The position numbers and the translations under genes were made by a program. From positions 62,001-126,000 of the forward strand of contig JABCZJ010000014.1 of assembly GCA_013289715.1 (NCBI GenBank): DNA of 64,000 nt, read 5' to 3'. The stretch is from Acidobacteriota bacterium (GTDB lineage: Bacteria > Acidobacteriota > Terriglobia > Acidiferrales > UBA7541). Positions within the stretch are counted from its first letter, which is position 1; the number at the start of each line of letters is the position of its first letter. A model generated the notes under the pieces. It was not told the origin of the DNA, did no database searches, and was given only the letters and a program-made list of their open reading frames with translations. Shown piece by piece: positions 34,506-42,533 of the stretch.

Positions 34506-35007
34506 CACCTGTCCTGTGACTCTGGCGTCTGCCGGACGGACACCATTCCAGATACGCAAAGCGCCAATTCATGAGAGGCATGCCAGCTGCCAAAAGATGC
34601 TGAAGCTTTATCCTGGGATTATCGCCGACTGAATTCAAGAAGGTGGGAACGCAAGGGCCGCCCTGCCTGCCGGCGGAATTCCGTAGAAGGGACGCCAGCA
34701 GGAGGGTTTGGACGGGTTGGATAGATGCCCCGGCTCCTTTTTTGTGGAACCGTCGTCCCCGCAATCGCAGCTTCCAACCCGCACATCCATTTTCGCCATA
34801 TCCTCAAACAGAACCAATGGCGCTGCCGGTTCAAAAATTCCAGTACGCGGGTTTTGGTACTAGGTAAACTACGTTAAGCAAGCGCATTCTAAGTCATTCT
34901 ATTATAACAAGTTACAATGATATCGAGGGCCTGATCGTGTGGCCGGGGTGGGAACAGCCGCAGCTGCCCCGCTTGGCGACCACGCCTTCAGAGGGCAGAA
35001 TTTGTTT
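34506..35007. other. Intergenic stretch of about 500 bp, no gene recognised
   Basis: Between the START-like gene and the 3' end of ppc. Small frames on both strands lack ribosome-binding sites and family features. The stretch 34870-34925 is locally AT-rich (ACTATTATAACAAG-like composition). No terminator with a clear T-run for ppc was found. Confidence 0.45.
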
Positions 35008-37824
35008 CTAACCGGTGTTATGCAGACCCGCCGCTATGCCGTTGATCGTCGCACCCAGCGCGTAGTTGAGCCCGTCGCTGGGTGTGTCCGCTCGCTTCCG
35101 GCGCAGCAGCTCGACCTGAATCAAGCTCATCGGGTCCACATAGGGATTACGCAGCCGGATGGATTGCGATAGGACCGAGTTACCTTCCAGCAGCCCGCTC
35201 TGGCCCGTTACGACCAGCAGCATCCGTCGCGTGCGCTCGAACTCGTCGGCCAATATTCGGAAAACTCTGTCGCGCAGGCCGGCGTCGTGCACCAAAGTGC
35301 TGGCATAAAGGCGCGCAATGTTCAGGTCCGCCTTGGCCATGGCGATTTCCACGTTGCGCACCAGATCCGAAAACAGCGTGAAGTGCCGCATCATTTCTTT
35401 CAGCCGCTTTTCCTGCTCTGGCCCTTTCGCCGCAAAACGCTGCAACGCGTAGCCCACCGCAAACCACGCCGGCACCGCGTGGCGGCTTTGCATCCACCCG
35501 AAAACCCACGGAATCGCCCGCAAATCTTCCAGACGGCGGCTTTGCGTGCGACGCGCCGGCCGCGAACCCATCCGCGCATGCTCGAGTTCGTTCACCGGCG
35601 TGGCTTGTTCGAAATAATCCAGTACGTCCGCGTTCTCCGCGATGTGCCGCCGGTAGTGCGCATATGCATCGCGGGAGATTTCTTCCATCGCGTCGTCCCA
35701 CTGGCGGTCCGCGCCCGCCGCCGGACCATCCGGCCGCGTCAACGCTTCCAGTGAAGCGGCGATCATCAGTTCCAGATTCCATTCGGCCAGCACCGGATCG
35801 GAATATTTCCAATTCAGCACTTCGCCCTGTTCGGTGAGTCGCATTTCGCCGGAAAAATCTCCCACGGGCTGCGCCAGAATCGCGCGATGCGTGGGGCCAC
35901 CGCCGCGTCCGACGGTGCCGCCGCGCCCGTGAAACAGCCGCAGCTGCACGCCGCATTCCCGCGCTACGGCGTGCAGCGCACGATGCGCCTTGTGCAGTTC
36001 CCACGTACTCGTCAGCATCCCGCCGTCTTTGTTCGAATCCGAATAGCCGAGCATTACTTCCTGGCGCCGCCCCCACGAATCGAGCAGGTGTTGATACTCC
36101 GGAGCCGTCCACACGCACCGCATCGTTTCCGCCGCCGCCCGCAGCGACACAATGGATTCGAACAACGGAACAGGAAGAAGCCCGGGATCGCTCGCAGAGC
36201 CTGCCACATTCACGCCGCTGATCTCCGCCAGGCGCAACAAAGCGAAGACGTCGCGCTCGGATTCCGTCCCGCTAATCACATAAGCGCGAATCGCTTCCGG
36301 CGCGTAGGTCTTTTTCAGTTGCGCGATCGTGCGCAAAGTATCCAGCAGCTCGGTGGTTTCCGCGGACAGACCCGCCAGGACTTCCTTCCGCGCGCCCGCC
36401 CTACTCGCGTTATCGGAAGCTCCGGCAGCCTGCAATTCGGCCAAAGCCTTCGCATGCACTTGTGCGTGCTGACGAATATCCAGCGTGTGCAGATGAAAAC
36501 CGAAAGTCCGGAGCTTGCGCAGCACCGGATCAATCAGCAGCTCCGCCAGGCGTTGCCCGCGGTTTGCGACCAGGCTCGCGCGCAACAGCAAAAAATCGCG
36601 CTCCAGTTCCTGCGCAGTCGCGTATGCATTGGCGTGGCGTGGCTCCTCGCGCGTGAGCCGCATACGAATCCGCAGAAAATCCAGAAAGTGCCGGTTGAGT
36701 TCCGGCTCTGAAATCCATTTCCCGCGCGCAGGCTCGGCGCCCATTTTCGTTTCATACGCTTCCACCGCCGCCCGCAACTCCGCCGAGCAGCCTGTTTGGC
36801 GCAGCGAAGAACTGAGCTCGTCGATCAACCGCTGGATCTCCAGGCTGTAATGGTCCAGAATGACGTTCCGCGCGAGCGCCAGCGCATCTGCCGTACAATC
36901 CGGCTGGATCAGCGGATTGCCGTCGCGATCCCCGCCAATCCACGAACCGAAATACAGCAGCTCAGGAAGCTCATCACGATTCAGCGCACGGCCGTAAACT
37001 TCCGCAAAAGATTCCGCCAGCTCCGCGTACAGACGCGGCAGCGTCTCGAAAAGCGTCATCGGATAAAAATCCAGGCCCATACGCACTTCGTCAATCACGC
37101 CCGGCTTTTTCATGCGCACTTCATCCGTCTGCCACAGCGAAGTGATTTCCGCGAGAATCAACGATTCGTATTCAGCCGCATCGGCTGGCGAGAGCGGCAG
37201 CCGGTCCAGATCTTCCAGGTACTGCGCGATGCGCCGTCTTTTCAGCAGCACGGTGCGCCGCGCCACCTCCGTCGGATGTGCGGTGAATACCGGCACGATG
37301 CGCACTTTGCGCAACGCAGCCAGCGCGTCCGCGGCGGAAATTCCTGCGGCGCGCATGCGCAGCAAGGTTCCGCGAAACGACCCGGCCAGCGCCGGCTGTT
37401 CGCTGTGCAGTTTGGCCGCGCGCCGCCGCCGCTTGCGATGATTGGTTTCCGCCAGGTTGGTCAGCTCGAAATAAATTGCAAATGCTTTGGTCACGCGGTA
37501 GGCGTCTTCCACTTCCAACCGCGCGATCTTCTCGCGGGCTTCCGCCAAGAGCGCATTTTCGGTCTGGGACGGTTCCGCTGCTGCTGCGGCAGCCGGCAAT
37601 TGCTCGCGCTGCTGAATCAACAGGCGGCGGAGTTGCTCCACCACCTCCAGCAAGGGACCGCCCGCCTGCTCCACCAGCACTTTCCCCAGCAACATTCCCA
37701 GCGAGCGCACATCGCGCCGCAGCGGAATTTCCTTGGCGTCATCGCTGGTGCCCGCGGCGAGTTCCTCCAGCCGATCGTATTGATCGTCCGGGCTCCACAG
37801 CGGCGCGCTGTCTGAGGGTGCCAT
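35008..37824 (-). CDS. ppc: Phosphoenolpyruvate carboxylase
   Basis: About 938 residues. The enzyme carboxylates PEP with bicarbonate to oxaloacetate and replenishes the TCA cycle. Key motifs are RIVPVFTAHPTEVARRTVLL with the catalytic His, YFGSWIGGDRDGNP, the second catalytic block LFHGRGGTVGRGGGPTHRAI, YSDSNKDGG, and the conserved C-terminus ending AAGLHNTG. The start is uncertain: an ATG at 37824 (MAPSDSAPLWSP) or a GTG at 37848 eight codons upstream, neither with a strong ribosome-binding site. The N-terminal Ala-rich linker (LPAAAAAAEPS) is unusual but within family variation. No neighbour forms an operon with it. Confidence 0.95.
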   Translation of the reverse strand: MAPSDSAPLWSPDDQYDRLEELAAGTSDDAKEIPLRRDVRSLGMLLGKVLVEQAGGPLLEVVEQLRRLLIQQREQLPAAAAAAEPSQTENALLAEAREKIARLEVEDAYRVTKAFAIYFELTNLAETNHRKRRRRAAKLHSEQPALAGSFRGTLLRMRAAGISAADALAALRKVRIVPVFTAHPTEVARRTVLLKRRRIAQYLEDLDRLPLSPADAAEYESLILAEITSLWQTDEVRMKKPGVIDEVRMGLDFYPMTLFETLPRLYAELAESFAEVYGRALNRDELPELLYFGSWIGGDRDGNPLIQPDCTADALALARNVILDHYSLEIQRLIDELSSSLRQTGCSAELRAAVEAYETKMGAEPARGKWISEPELNRHFLDFLRIRMRLTREEPRHANAYATAQELERDFLLLRASLVANRGQRLAELLIDPVLRKLRTFGFHLHTLDIRQHAQVHAKALAELQAAGASDNASRAGARKEVLAGLSAETTELLDTLRTIAQLKKTYAPEAIRAYVISGTESERDVFALLRLAEISGVNVAGSASDPGLLPVPLFESIVSLRAAAETMRCVWTAPEYQHLLDSWGRRQEVMLGYSDSNKDGGMLTSTWELHKAHRALHAVARECGVQLRLFHGRGGTVGRGGGPTHRAILAQPVGDFSGEMRLTEQGEVLNWKYSDPVLAEWNLELMIAASLEALTRPDGPAAGADRQWDDAMEEISRDAYAHYRRHIAENADVLDYFEQATPVNELEHARMGSRPARRTQSRRLEDLRAIPWVFGWMQSRHAVPAWFAVGYALQRFAAKGPEQEKRLKEMMRHFTLFSDLVRNVEIAMAKADLNIARLYASTLVHDAGLRDRVFRILADEFERTRRMLLVVTGQSGLLEGNSVLSQSIRLRNPYVDPMSLIQVELLRRKRADTPSDGLNYALGATINGIAAGLHNTG

Positions 37825-37905
37825 GTCATATGATGAAGGCACCGCCACAACCCCGCAAGGCCTGTCGGCTCACTTCGTTGATCGCCAGCCTCCCGATCTG
37901 CAGTA

Positions 37906-37928
37906 GGGGCGGGTCTCAGACCCGCCCC
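37906..37928. repeat. Dispersed intergenic palindrome, copy 2
   Basis: Perfect 11-bp arms GGGGCGGGTCT and AGACCCGCCCC around one base, upstream of ppc and before the PadR remnant. Same family as 17543-17563 and 54994-55014, including the flanking GTA before the G-run in the first two copies. Confidence 0.85.
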
Positions 37929-38045
37929 TCGCGCTGTCGCTGTCATTGCGGTTCCGCCACGCCTGTTCCAATCCGGCCCCTCTCCCCTTAACAATCTACA
38001 AGTCCGAGATAACATTTCACCTGTAGCGCGCCTAGGGGAGAGTCC

Positions 38046-38321
38046 ATGAGCCCGGCCGTCGAAATCCTGCAAGGCACCCTCGCTCTTCTGATTCTCAAAA
38101 CACTCGCGCTCGAGCCCATGCACGGCTGGGGCATTGCCCAACGCATCCAGCAAGCCTCGCGCGACATCCTGCAAATCCAGCAAGGTTCGCTCTACCCCGC
38201 GCTCTATCGCCTCGCCAGGTTCTACACCCTCACGAAAACTGGCCGCCAGCAACTCGAAAGGGAAATGGCGGACTGGAAGCAAATGTCCACCGCCGTTGCA
38301 CTGATCTTGCAACGCGTGTAG
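38046..38321 (+). pseudogene. PadR-family regulator with an internal deletion of the wing
   Basis: The frame starts MSPAVEILQGTLALLILKTL after AGGGGAGAG, and is textbook acidobacterial PadR through MHGWGIAQRIQQASRDILQI and QGSLYPALYRL. It then jumps directly to ARFYTLTKTGRQQLEREMAD. The usual 18-19 residues between these phrases, which form the start of the beta-wing (typically a QGWI..W...ENNRRA stretch), are missing in frame. DNA binding is therefore doubtful. It sits 12 bp before a shattered ADOP-type permease gene, its normal partner, so both look like one decayed locus. Confidence 0.75.
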
Positions 38322-38333
38322 GAGGCACAGGCG

Positions 38334-38811
38334 ATGAGCAACCGGCGGCGCTGGTTTTCAGGCAGGAAAAAGTGGGAGCAGGATATGCAAGACGAGCTGC
38401 GTTTCCACATCGAGCGGCAAACCGCATCATCCTATTGGGCGTGTTCGCGGGCCTGGCGTTGCGCCTGGCGTCCATCGGAATCTACGGCGTGATTTCCTAT
38501 TCGGTCGTTCGGCGTGTGCATGAGATTGGGGTTCGCATGGCGCTGGGCGCGGAGAGGCGCGACGTTTTTCGCATGATGATCGGGCAGGGTCTTCGGCTGG
38601 TTCTGGCTGCAGTCGCGATCGGCGCCGCGACCCCGCTCATTCTCGCCCGGCTGCTATCGAGTTTCTCACACCTGCTCTACGGCGTTGGCGCAAGCGATCC
38701 GGGTACGTTTCTCGTCGTCTTGGTAGTCTTGACCGGCGTCGCGATCCTGGCGTGCTACATCCCCGCCGCGCCATGCGTGTGGATCCGATGGTAGCGCTGT
38801 GGCACGAGTAA
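38334..38811 (+). pseudogene. ADOP-type (MacB/FtsX-like) ABC permease remnant
   Basis: A start with GGAGG upstream encodes the typical ADOP beginning (WFSGRKKWEQDMQDELRFHI, then ERQT). At about 38411-38420 the sequence joins, out of frame, to the family C-terminus (RIILLGVFAGLALRLASIGI, then YGVISYSVVRRVHEIGVRMALGAERRDV). Intact members have about 800 residues, so roughly 640 codons are gone. A second frameshift near 38766-38772 separates this part from the conserved last codons, which continue in another frame from 38773 as MRVDPMVALWHE and stop at 38811. The gene cannot make a working permease. Confidence 0.82.
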
Positions 38812-38887
38812 CGCAGTTACGAGGATTTGGAAATGAGTGGCAGCGTCCGGCGGCCAATCGGCTACAACGCGCTGCTGTGGCGCCATT

Positions 38888-39283
38888 TCACGGATTGCTT
38901 GTTACGTCCACCTTCTCCGTGCTTTCCGGCGGCATGCGCAGCGTCAGTTCCGTGGTCTTCTTCGGACGAATCACAATGTGCTTGCTCCAGTCCGAAAATT
39001 GCCCTTTCGAGTACGCACGCAGGTCGTATTGCCCTGCATCAAACCGCGCAAATTCATAATGTCCGCTGGAATCGGTGTGCGTAGCGTGCGGCTTTAGTCC
39101 GTCGGAAGTCTGAATGGTCACACTCGCTTCGCCCACAGGCTTGCCGTGGGCATCCAGCACGGTTCCCGCCACCGTTCCCAAGCCTCGCGCGAATTGAGCC
39201 CGAACCGTTGCCGCGCCGAATGTCAACGACATCAACAACGCCAGCGACGCAAGCACCGTCAGAACCAGGACACTTCGTTTCAT
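38888..39283 (-). CDS. Secreted carboxypeptidase-regulatory-like domain protein, copy A
   Basis: 131 residues: a signal peptide (MKRSVLVLTVLASLALLMSL, cleavage near VRAQ) followed by a single carboxypeptidase-regulatory beta-sandwich (GTVAGTVLDAHGKPVGEASV, THTDSSGHYEFARFDAGQYD, ELTLRMPPES). It has the same plan as the protein encoded at 39406-39756, with the shared phrase YDLRAYSKGQFSDWSKH against YDARAYHDGAWSEWKHN. The two genes appear to be a tandem duplication, each preceded by the same 28-bp hairpin element. Function is unknown; such domains often act as periplasmic or cell-surface binding modules. Confidence 0.78.
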   Translation of the reverse strand: MKRSVLVLTVLASLALLMSLTFGAATVRAQFARGLGTVAGTVLDAHGKPVGEASVTIQTSDGLKPHATHTDSSGHYEFARFDAGQYDLRAYSKGQFSDWSKHIVIRPKKTTELTLRMPPESTEKVDVTSNP

Positions 39284-39368
39284 AGCGCACCCCGGGATGT
39301 ATCTGCCTACAATCTTACGCGGGCCTTTCGCGCAGCGTCGCGGTCACACGGCGCAATGTTCTCGATTA

Positions 39369-39396
39369 GGAACTCCTGTTCGCGCGGACAGGCGAA
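39369..39396. repeat. 28-bp hairpin element upstream of copy A
   Basis: GGAACTCCTGTTCGCGCGGA followed by CAGGCGAA can fold as CCTGTTCG/CGGACAGG. It matches the element at 39844-39871 at 26 of 28 positions. Both lie between consecutive minus-strand genes, just upstream of a carboxypeptidase-regulatory-like gene. Confidence 0.75.
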
Positions 39397-39405
39397 CACC
39401 GCAAA

Positions 39406-39756
39406 TTATTTCGGCGATGATGATTTTACAGACAAGCGCAGCACGAGTTCGGTCTGCTTGCCGGTGCTCACTTCCACGTTGTGTTTCCACTCGCTCCACG
39501 CGCCATCGTGGTACGCGCGCGCGTCGTAGTAGCCATGCTGCAGATCCGGGAAGAAAAATCGTCCTTGCTGGTTGGTAGTGGTCAGCTGGGGGTGGTCGCC
39601 GCCGGCGTTCTGTGATGTGACCCGCGCGCCCACCACCGGCTTGCCGTTCGTTCCGATCACTGTTCCGGCCAGCGTTCCCATTCCTCCGTCGTCATGCGCG
39701 GCGGTGGCAAACGGAAGCATCGCGGTGCACAGCAGAATCAGGAAATAACGTCTCAT
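39406..39756 (-). CDS. Secreted carboxypeptidase-regulatory-like domain protein, copy B
   Basis: ATG at 39754-39756 follows AGGAG at 8-nt spacing; 116 residues. A signal peptide (MRRYFLILLCTAMLPFATAA) precedes one carboxypeptidase-regulatory domain (GTLAGTVIGTNGKPVVGARV, TTTNQQGRFFFPDLQHGYYD, QTELVLRLSVK). Domain and length match copy A at 38888-39283. The mature N-terminus begins HDDGGMG. It lies downstream of the SIS-domain gene with the 28-bp hairpin element between them. Confidence 0.78.
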   Translation of the reverse strand: MRRYFLILLCTAMLPFATAAHDDGGMGTLAGTVIGTNGKPVVGARVTSQNAGGDHPQLTTTNQQGRFFFPDLQHGYYDARAYHDGAWSEWKHNVEVSTGKQTELVLRLSVKSSSPK

Positions 39757-39843
39757 GGAGAGCACTCCTGAATGGCTCTACACGCGATTTTACGCCGTAG
39801 GCAAGGGTCGCACAGCCGCGCGCAGCACAGGTGTAGTCGAAGA

Positions 39844-39871
39844 GGAACTCCTGTTCGCCGGGACAGGCGAA
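39844..39871. repeat. 28-bp hairpin element upstream of copy B
   Basis: GGAACTCCTGTTCGCCGGGA followed by CAGGCGAA, 26 of 28 identical to 39369-39396. The two differences fall in the loop-proximal part of the hairpin, leaving the CCTGT/ACAGG stem intact. Confidence 0.75.
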
Positions 39872-39889
39872 TATACGGGCAACCGCGGC

Positions 39890-40990
39890 CTAATATTTGT
39901 AGTGTTTGCTCGCGGCGGCGTGCGCGGGTTGCTCCATGCGCCCGCTATCGGGGCTGACGCCGCGCTCGAGCGCCAGAGAATATGTGAGCAGCTGCAGCGG
40001 AATCAGGTGCACGAATGCCGCCAGCCATTCCGGCGCTTCCGGAACCTGCAGAATTTGCTCCGCGGACAGATCGTGATTCGCCGATGGCACCGTTATCGCC
40101 GCACGCGGCATTTTCAATTCGCCCGCCGCGCGCAGAATCTGCCGTCCGCGCTCGTCCGTCGCGCCGCCCGTGAATAATCCGACGAGCGATCCGCGCGCGT
40201 CCGTCTCCGAAAACGGCCCGTGCAGGATTTCTTCGGTTTCAAATCCCTCCGCCGCGATGTAACAAGCTTCCTTGATCTTCAATGCCGCTTCGCTGGCGGT
40301 AGCCCATGCCGCGCCTGAGCCGAAAATCTCAATTCGTGGCAGTTCCGCCACGCGCTTCGCCAGTTCGCGTGCGGCAGGCTCAAGTTGCCGCGCCTCACGC
40401 AGCAAATCAGGCACGCGCTCCAACGCCTCGACAGGCCGCGCTCCCGCGAGCAATCTTTTTTTCTCGACCACCCGCGCGATCAGTAGTGCCAGCGCCGCAA
40501 GCGCGGTGGTATAGCTTTTCGTGTAAGCGAAAGCTATTTCCTGCTCGCAAGTCTGAATGTGAAAATCAGCGCCACGCACTCCGTCGCTGCTTGTTGGACC
40601 ACTCAGCTGGCCGGTGATCACCACCGTCAGCGCCCCGGCCGCACGCGCCATGCGCAATGCCTCGATGGACGCCGTGGTGGTGGCGGTGTGGGTAATCACG
40701 ATCACGGCGTCTCGGGCACCAAACGCAATCGGGTGATGCACCAGCTCGAACGACTGTTCGCAGTGCGCCAAGAAGCGCCCGCCGCTGCATTCCCGCATCC
40801 AGCTTTCCGCCACGCGCGCCGCATGCAGCGAAGTTCCGATCCCCACGAATGTGATGCGCTCCTTCTGCGCCACGGCATCTGCCGCGCGTTCGATCTCCGC
40901 GCGCTGCCCCAGCACGCGCTCGATCAATTCCGGCTGCGCATGAATTGCTTCATAAACGTAATAGGGGTGAGCCGTGCGCATCTCAGGCAT
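39890..40990 (-). CDS. Double-SIS-domain protein related to the isomerase half of GlmS
   Basis: The start MPEMRTAHPYYVYEAIHAQP (40990) follows GGAG at 9 nt; 366 residues. The upstream extension of the frame to 41266 is a shadow of the divergent small gene. Two sugar-isomerase (SIS) domains are visible: the first around ITFVGIGTSLHAARVAESWM and VIVITHTATTTASIEALRMA, the second around RIEIFGSGAAWATASEAALK. The latter is followed by AAEGFETEEILHGPFSETDA, the equivalent of the GlmS EExxHGP active-site loop. The N-terminal glutaminase domain of GlmS is absent, so it may be a phosphosugar isomerase or deaminase (AgaS/FrlB-like). The substrate is unknown. Confidence 0.82.
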   Translation of the reverse strand: MPEMRTAHPYYVYEAIHAQPELIERVLGQRAEIERAADAVAQKERITFVGIGTSLHAARVAESWMRECSGGRFLAHCEQSFELVHHPIAFGARDAVIVITHTATTTASIEALRMARAAGALTVVITGQLSGPTSSDGVRGADFHIQTCEQEIAFAYTKSYTTALAALALLIARVVEKKRLLAGARPVEALERVPDLLREARQLEPAARELAKRVAELPRIEIFGSGAAWATASEAALKIKEACYIAAEGFETEEILHGPFSETDARGSLVGLFTGGATDERGRQILRAAGELKMPRAAITVPSANHDLSAEQILQVPEAPEWLAAFVHLIPLQLLTYSLALERGVSPDSGRMEQPAHAAASKHYKY

Positions 40991-41065
40991 TTGATTTTTC
41001 TCCGCTCGCGTTATATTGGTTCTGTTGTTTTCGTGGCCGCTCATTTTAGCGGAACAGGAGCCGGA

Positions 41066-41329
41066 ATGCCTCGTTACCTCTCGCAACACACGCTCGCGTG
41101 CCTCACGCGCCAGGGCGCCGAAGAACTCGCGCGCCGCGTGCATGCCGCCAAGCAGGTAACCGCGCGCCGCGTGCTCGTCAACATGCAGGAGGGAAAAATG
41201 CTCGTGGAGTTCGACGCTCCGGGCCGTGAAGAAATCGAGAAGTGGTTCGCCGCGGAGAAATTCCACTTCGACTGGCTCTTGCGCATCGAATTCGAAACCA
41301 GCGACGGCACGCTAAAAGCCATCACCTAA
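41066..41329 (+). CDS. Small conserved-looking protein, possibly DUF4242-like
   Basis: ATG 41066 follows AGGAG at 6 nt; 87 residues, MPRYLSQHTLACLTRQGAEE, with VLVNMQEGKMLVEFDAPGRE and IEKWFAAEKFHFDWLLRIEF. The alternating strand-helix-strand pattern and the start MPRYL suggest a small ferredoxin-like alpha/beta fold as in DUF4242 proteins. No catalytic or metal-binding residues can be assigned with confidence. It is divergent from the SIS-domain gene with a 75-bp spacer. Confidence 0.65.
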   Translation: MPRYLSQHTLACLTRQGAEELARRVHAAKQVTARRVLVNMQEGKMLVEFDAPGREEIEKWFAAEKFHFDWLLRIEFETSDGTLKAIT

Positions 41330-41380
41330 CAGGAAATAGACCGCAGGAAGCTCGTCGTTCGTAGCGTGAGCCCAATCCAA

Positions 41381-41897
41381 TCACTTGGAGATTTTTCGCA
41401 TCATGGCCATCGCTTCGCCGTCCCCGACGATGCTCTTGCGGTTTAGCAAAACAATCATTTCGCGAACAATGTCACGCAGCTCCTGGTCGGCGCCTGAGGC
41501 GATCTCGGCCGGCGCCGCGAAAGTGGGCACCGCGGGCGCAGGCGGATCCGGTTCCACCAGTGTCCCGCCAGTCCCCTCGTTCAAGCAAGATTCCAGCACG
41601 CGGACCTGCTCAGGCTCCGTCGCAGTGAACATCAGTCCCATGCCCATCGCGTTCAGTGAATCAACCACCTTCGCCTTCGTCCTGAATGTTCGGCCGTCTC
41701 GCGTGATCGTCAAGATCACCACAGCGTTCAGCGCGAACGGGCTGATGGCATCCATATAGCTGCCCCTCCGGCCAATATCGGAAAGCCTGCCCGTTATCTG
41801 CAGGATTGCCTTGATATCAAAATGCTCCCGCGCTGGCCGAAAGCGGAAAGCGCGGAGTACTGCGCTTTTTGAGCAAAAGCGACGACCGTCGGGTCAT
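41381..41897 (-). CDS. PilZ-domain protein with an internal frameshift (possible +1 recoding site)
   Basis: The start at 41895-41897 encodes MTRRSSLLLKKRSTPRFPLS, then ASAGAF and a stop TGA at 41817-41819. One base downstream the other frame continues DIKAILQITGRLSDIGRRGS, then YMDAISPFALNAVVILTITR and GMGLMFTATEPEQVRVLESC to the stop at 41381. Together the two pieces give a normal PilZ layout: an RxxPR-like N-terminus, DIGRRGS in place of the DxSxxG motif, and GMG near the end of the barrel. The junction is TTT TGA with GGGAG two bases upstream, which resembles the prfB +1 frameshift site. A simple one-base insertion in T4 is the alternative. PilZ domains usually bind cyclic-di-GMP; here the basic motif is weak. 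Confidence 0.65.
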
Positions 41898-42265
41898 TTT
41901 CGACTCTTGCAAACGGATTCATCATCAGGCTTCACTCTGCTGAACAGATTTGAACCGAGCCGCGGTGCATCTGTAGAGATGGATGGCCGTCCTGCCCACG
42001 ACCCTCTCGACCGCGCGTGCGGCCGTGCGGCGATCGCGGACCGTACGCACGGCGTCCCGGGCAGCGATGGCAGTTCCGCGCGGGAACGGCGCTGTGCGAT
42101 TTGGCAGAAAGTTCGTGTTCCTCTCACAGCAGTCCGGGAAGGGGACTCAATTCCGGACACGATCCTGAGGGTCAAAATGGAGCAGCCTGCAACGAAGCAC
42201 CGGTTTTCGGAAGGAAATTCAACTCTGTACCTACTTGGCGCACTCCCGCGCGCCGTCAGAATCGT
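41898..42265. other. Intergenic stretch without a recognised gene
   Basis: About 370 bp between the PilZ gene and the cysteine-leader promoter. A frame on the + strand runs through it but has no family features and no ribosome-binding site. Several short GC-rich inverted repeats are present (GCGCGTGCGGCCGTGCGGCG region near 42015), none with a T-run. Confidence 0.4.
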
Positions 42266-42294
42266 TTGCCATCCCCGCGGTTCGGGTGTAACCT
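42266..42294 (+). promoter_or_regulatory. Candidate sigma-70 promoter of the cysteine-leader transcript
   Basis: TTGCCA (42266-42271), a 17-bp spacer and TAACCT (42289-42294) place the transcription start at about 42301, the first base of the leader-peptide ATG. The transcript would then be leaderless. The -35 is good and the -10 weak, so this is tentative. Confidence 0.4.
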
Positions 42295-42300
42295 CAGTTC

Positions 42301-42387
42301 ATGCAAATCTGCTGCCAGCGCTGCACCTGCTGTTGTTGTATGTGTTGCGCAGGTGTGTCTTCTGGCGCAGGGAGGCTAGGCAGCTAA
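42301..42387 (+). CDS. Cysteine-rich leader peptide (28 codons, 9 Cys)
   Basis: The frame reads MQICCQRCTCCCCMCCAGVS, then SGAGRLGS and TAA (42385-42387). Cys codons are 4, 5, 8, 10-13, 15 and 16, both TGC and TGT. The density and the position, 147 bp upstream of a thiosulfate sulfurtransferase gene and just before a terminator, are those of an amino-acid attenuation leader rather than of a functional protein. A ribosome stalling for lack of Cys-tRNA at codon 16 would leave base 42359 onward free to form the antiterminator. There is no Shine-Dalgarno sequence, which fits a leaderless start at 42301. Poly-Cys leaders upstream of sulfur genes are known from mycobacteria; none is known to me from this group. 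Confidence 0.72.
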   Translation: MQICCQRCTCCCCMCCAGVSSGAGRLGS

Positions 42388-42453
42388 GAACCGTAAACTA
42401 GCCCAGAAATTCCCGACCCACCGCCAGAAGTTCCCGAGGCAGGTGGGTTTTTT
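42359..42453 (+). promoter_or_regulatory. Attenuator: mutually exclusive antiterminator and terminator
   Basis: Terminator: CCCACCGCC (42417-42425) pairs with GGC-A-GGTGGG (42438-42447, one bulged A), followed by T6 (42448-42453). Antiterminator: CTTCTGGCG (42359-42367, inside the leader gene) is the exact reverse complement of CGCCAGAAG (42422-42430), which includes the last four bases of the terminator 5' arm, so only one structure can form. A third hairpin, GGCTAG (42374-42379) with CTAGCC (42398-42403), nests inside the antiterminator loop and spans the leader stop codon. Pairings are seen in the sequence; the switching role is inferred. Confidence 0.72.
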
Positions 42454-42533
42454 GTTGTACACACAAATTCTTGCAACGGTTGCGATAGCGAGCGCCTAAT
42501 TTCGAAGAATGACTAACAACGAGGAGGCAGCAA

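Noticed and set aside
36796..37815. 339-codon open frame on the + strand
   Set aside because: Antisense to ppc, Arg/Gln/His-rich and without a ribosome-binding site.
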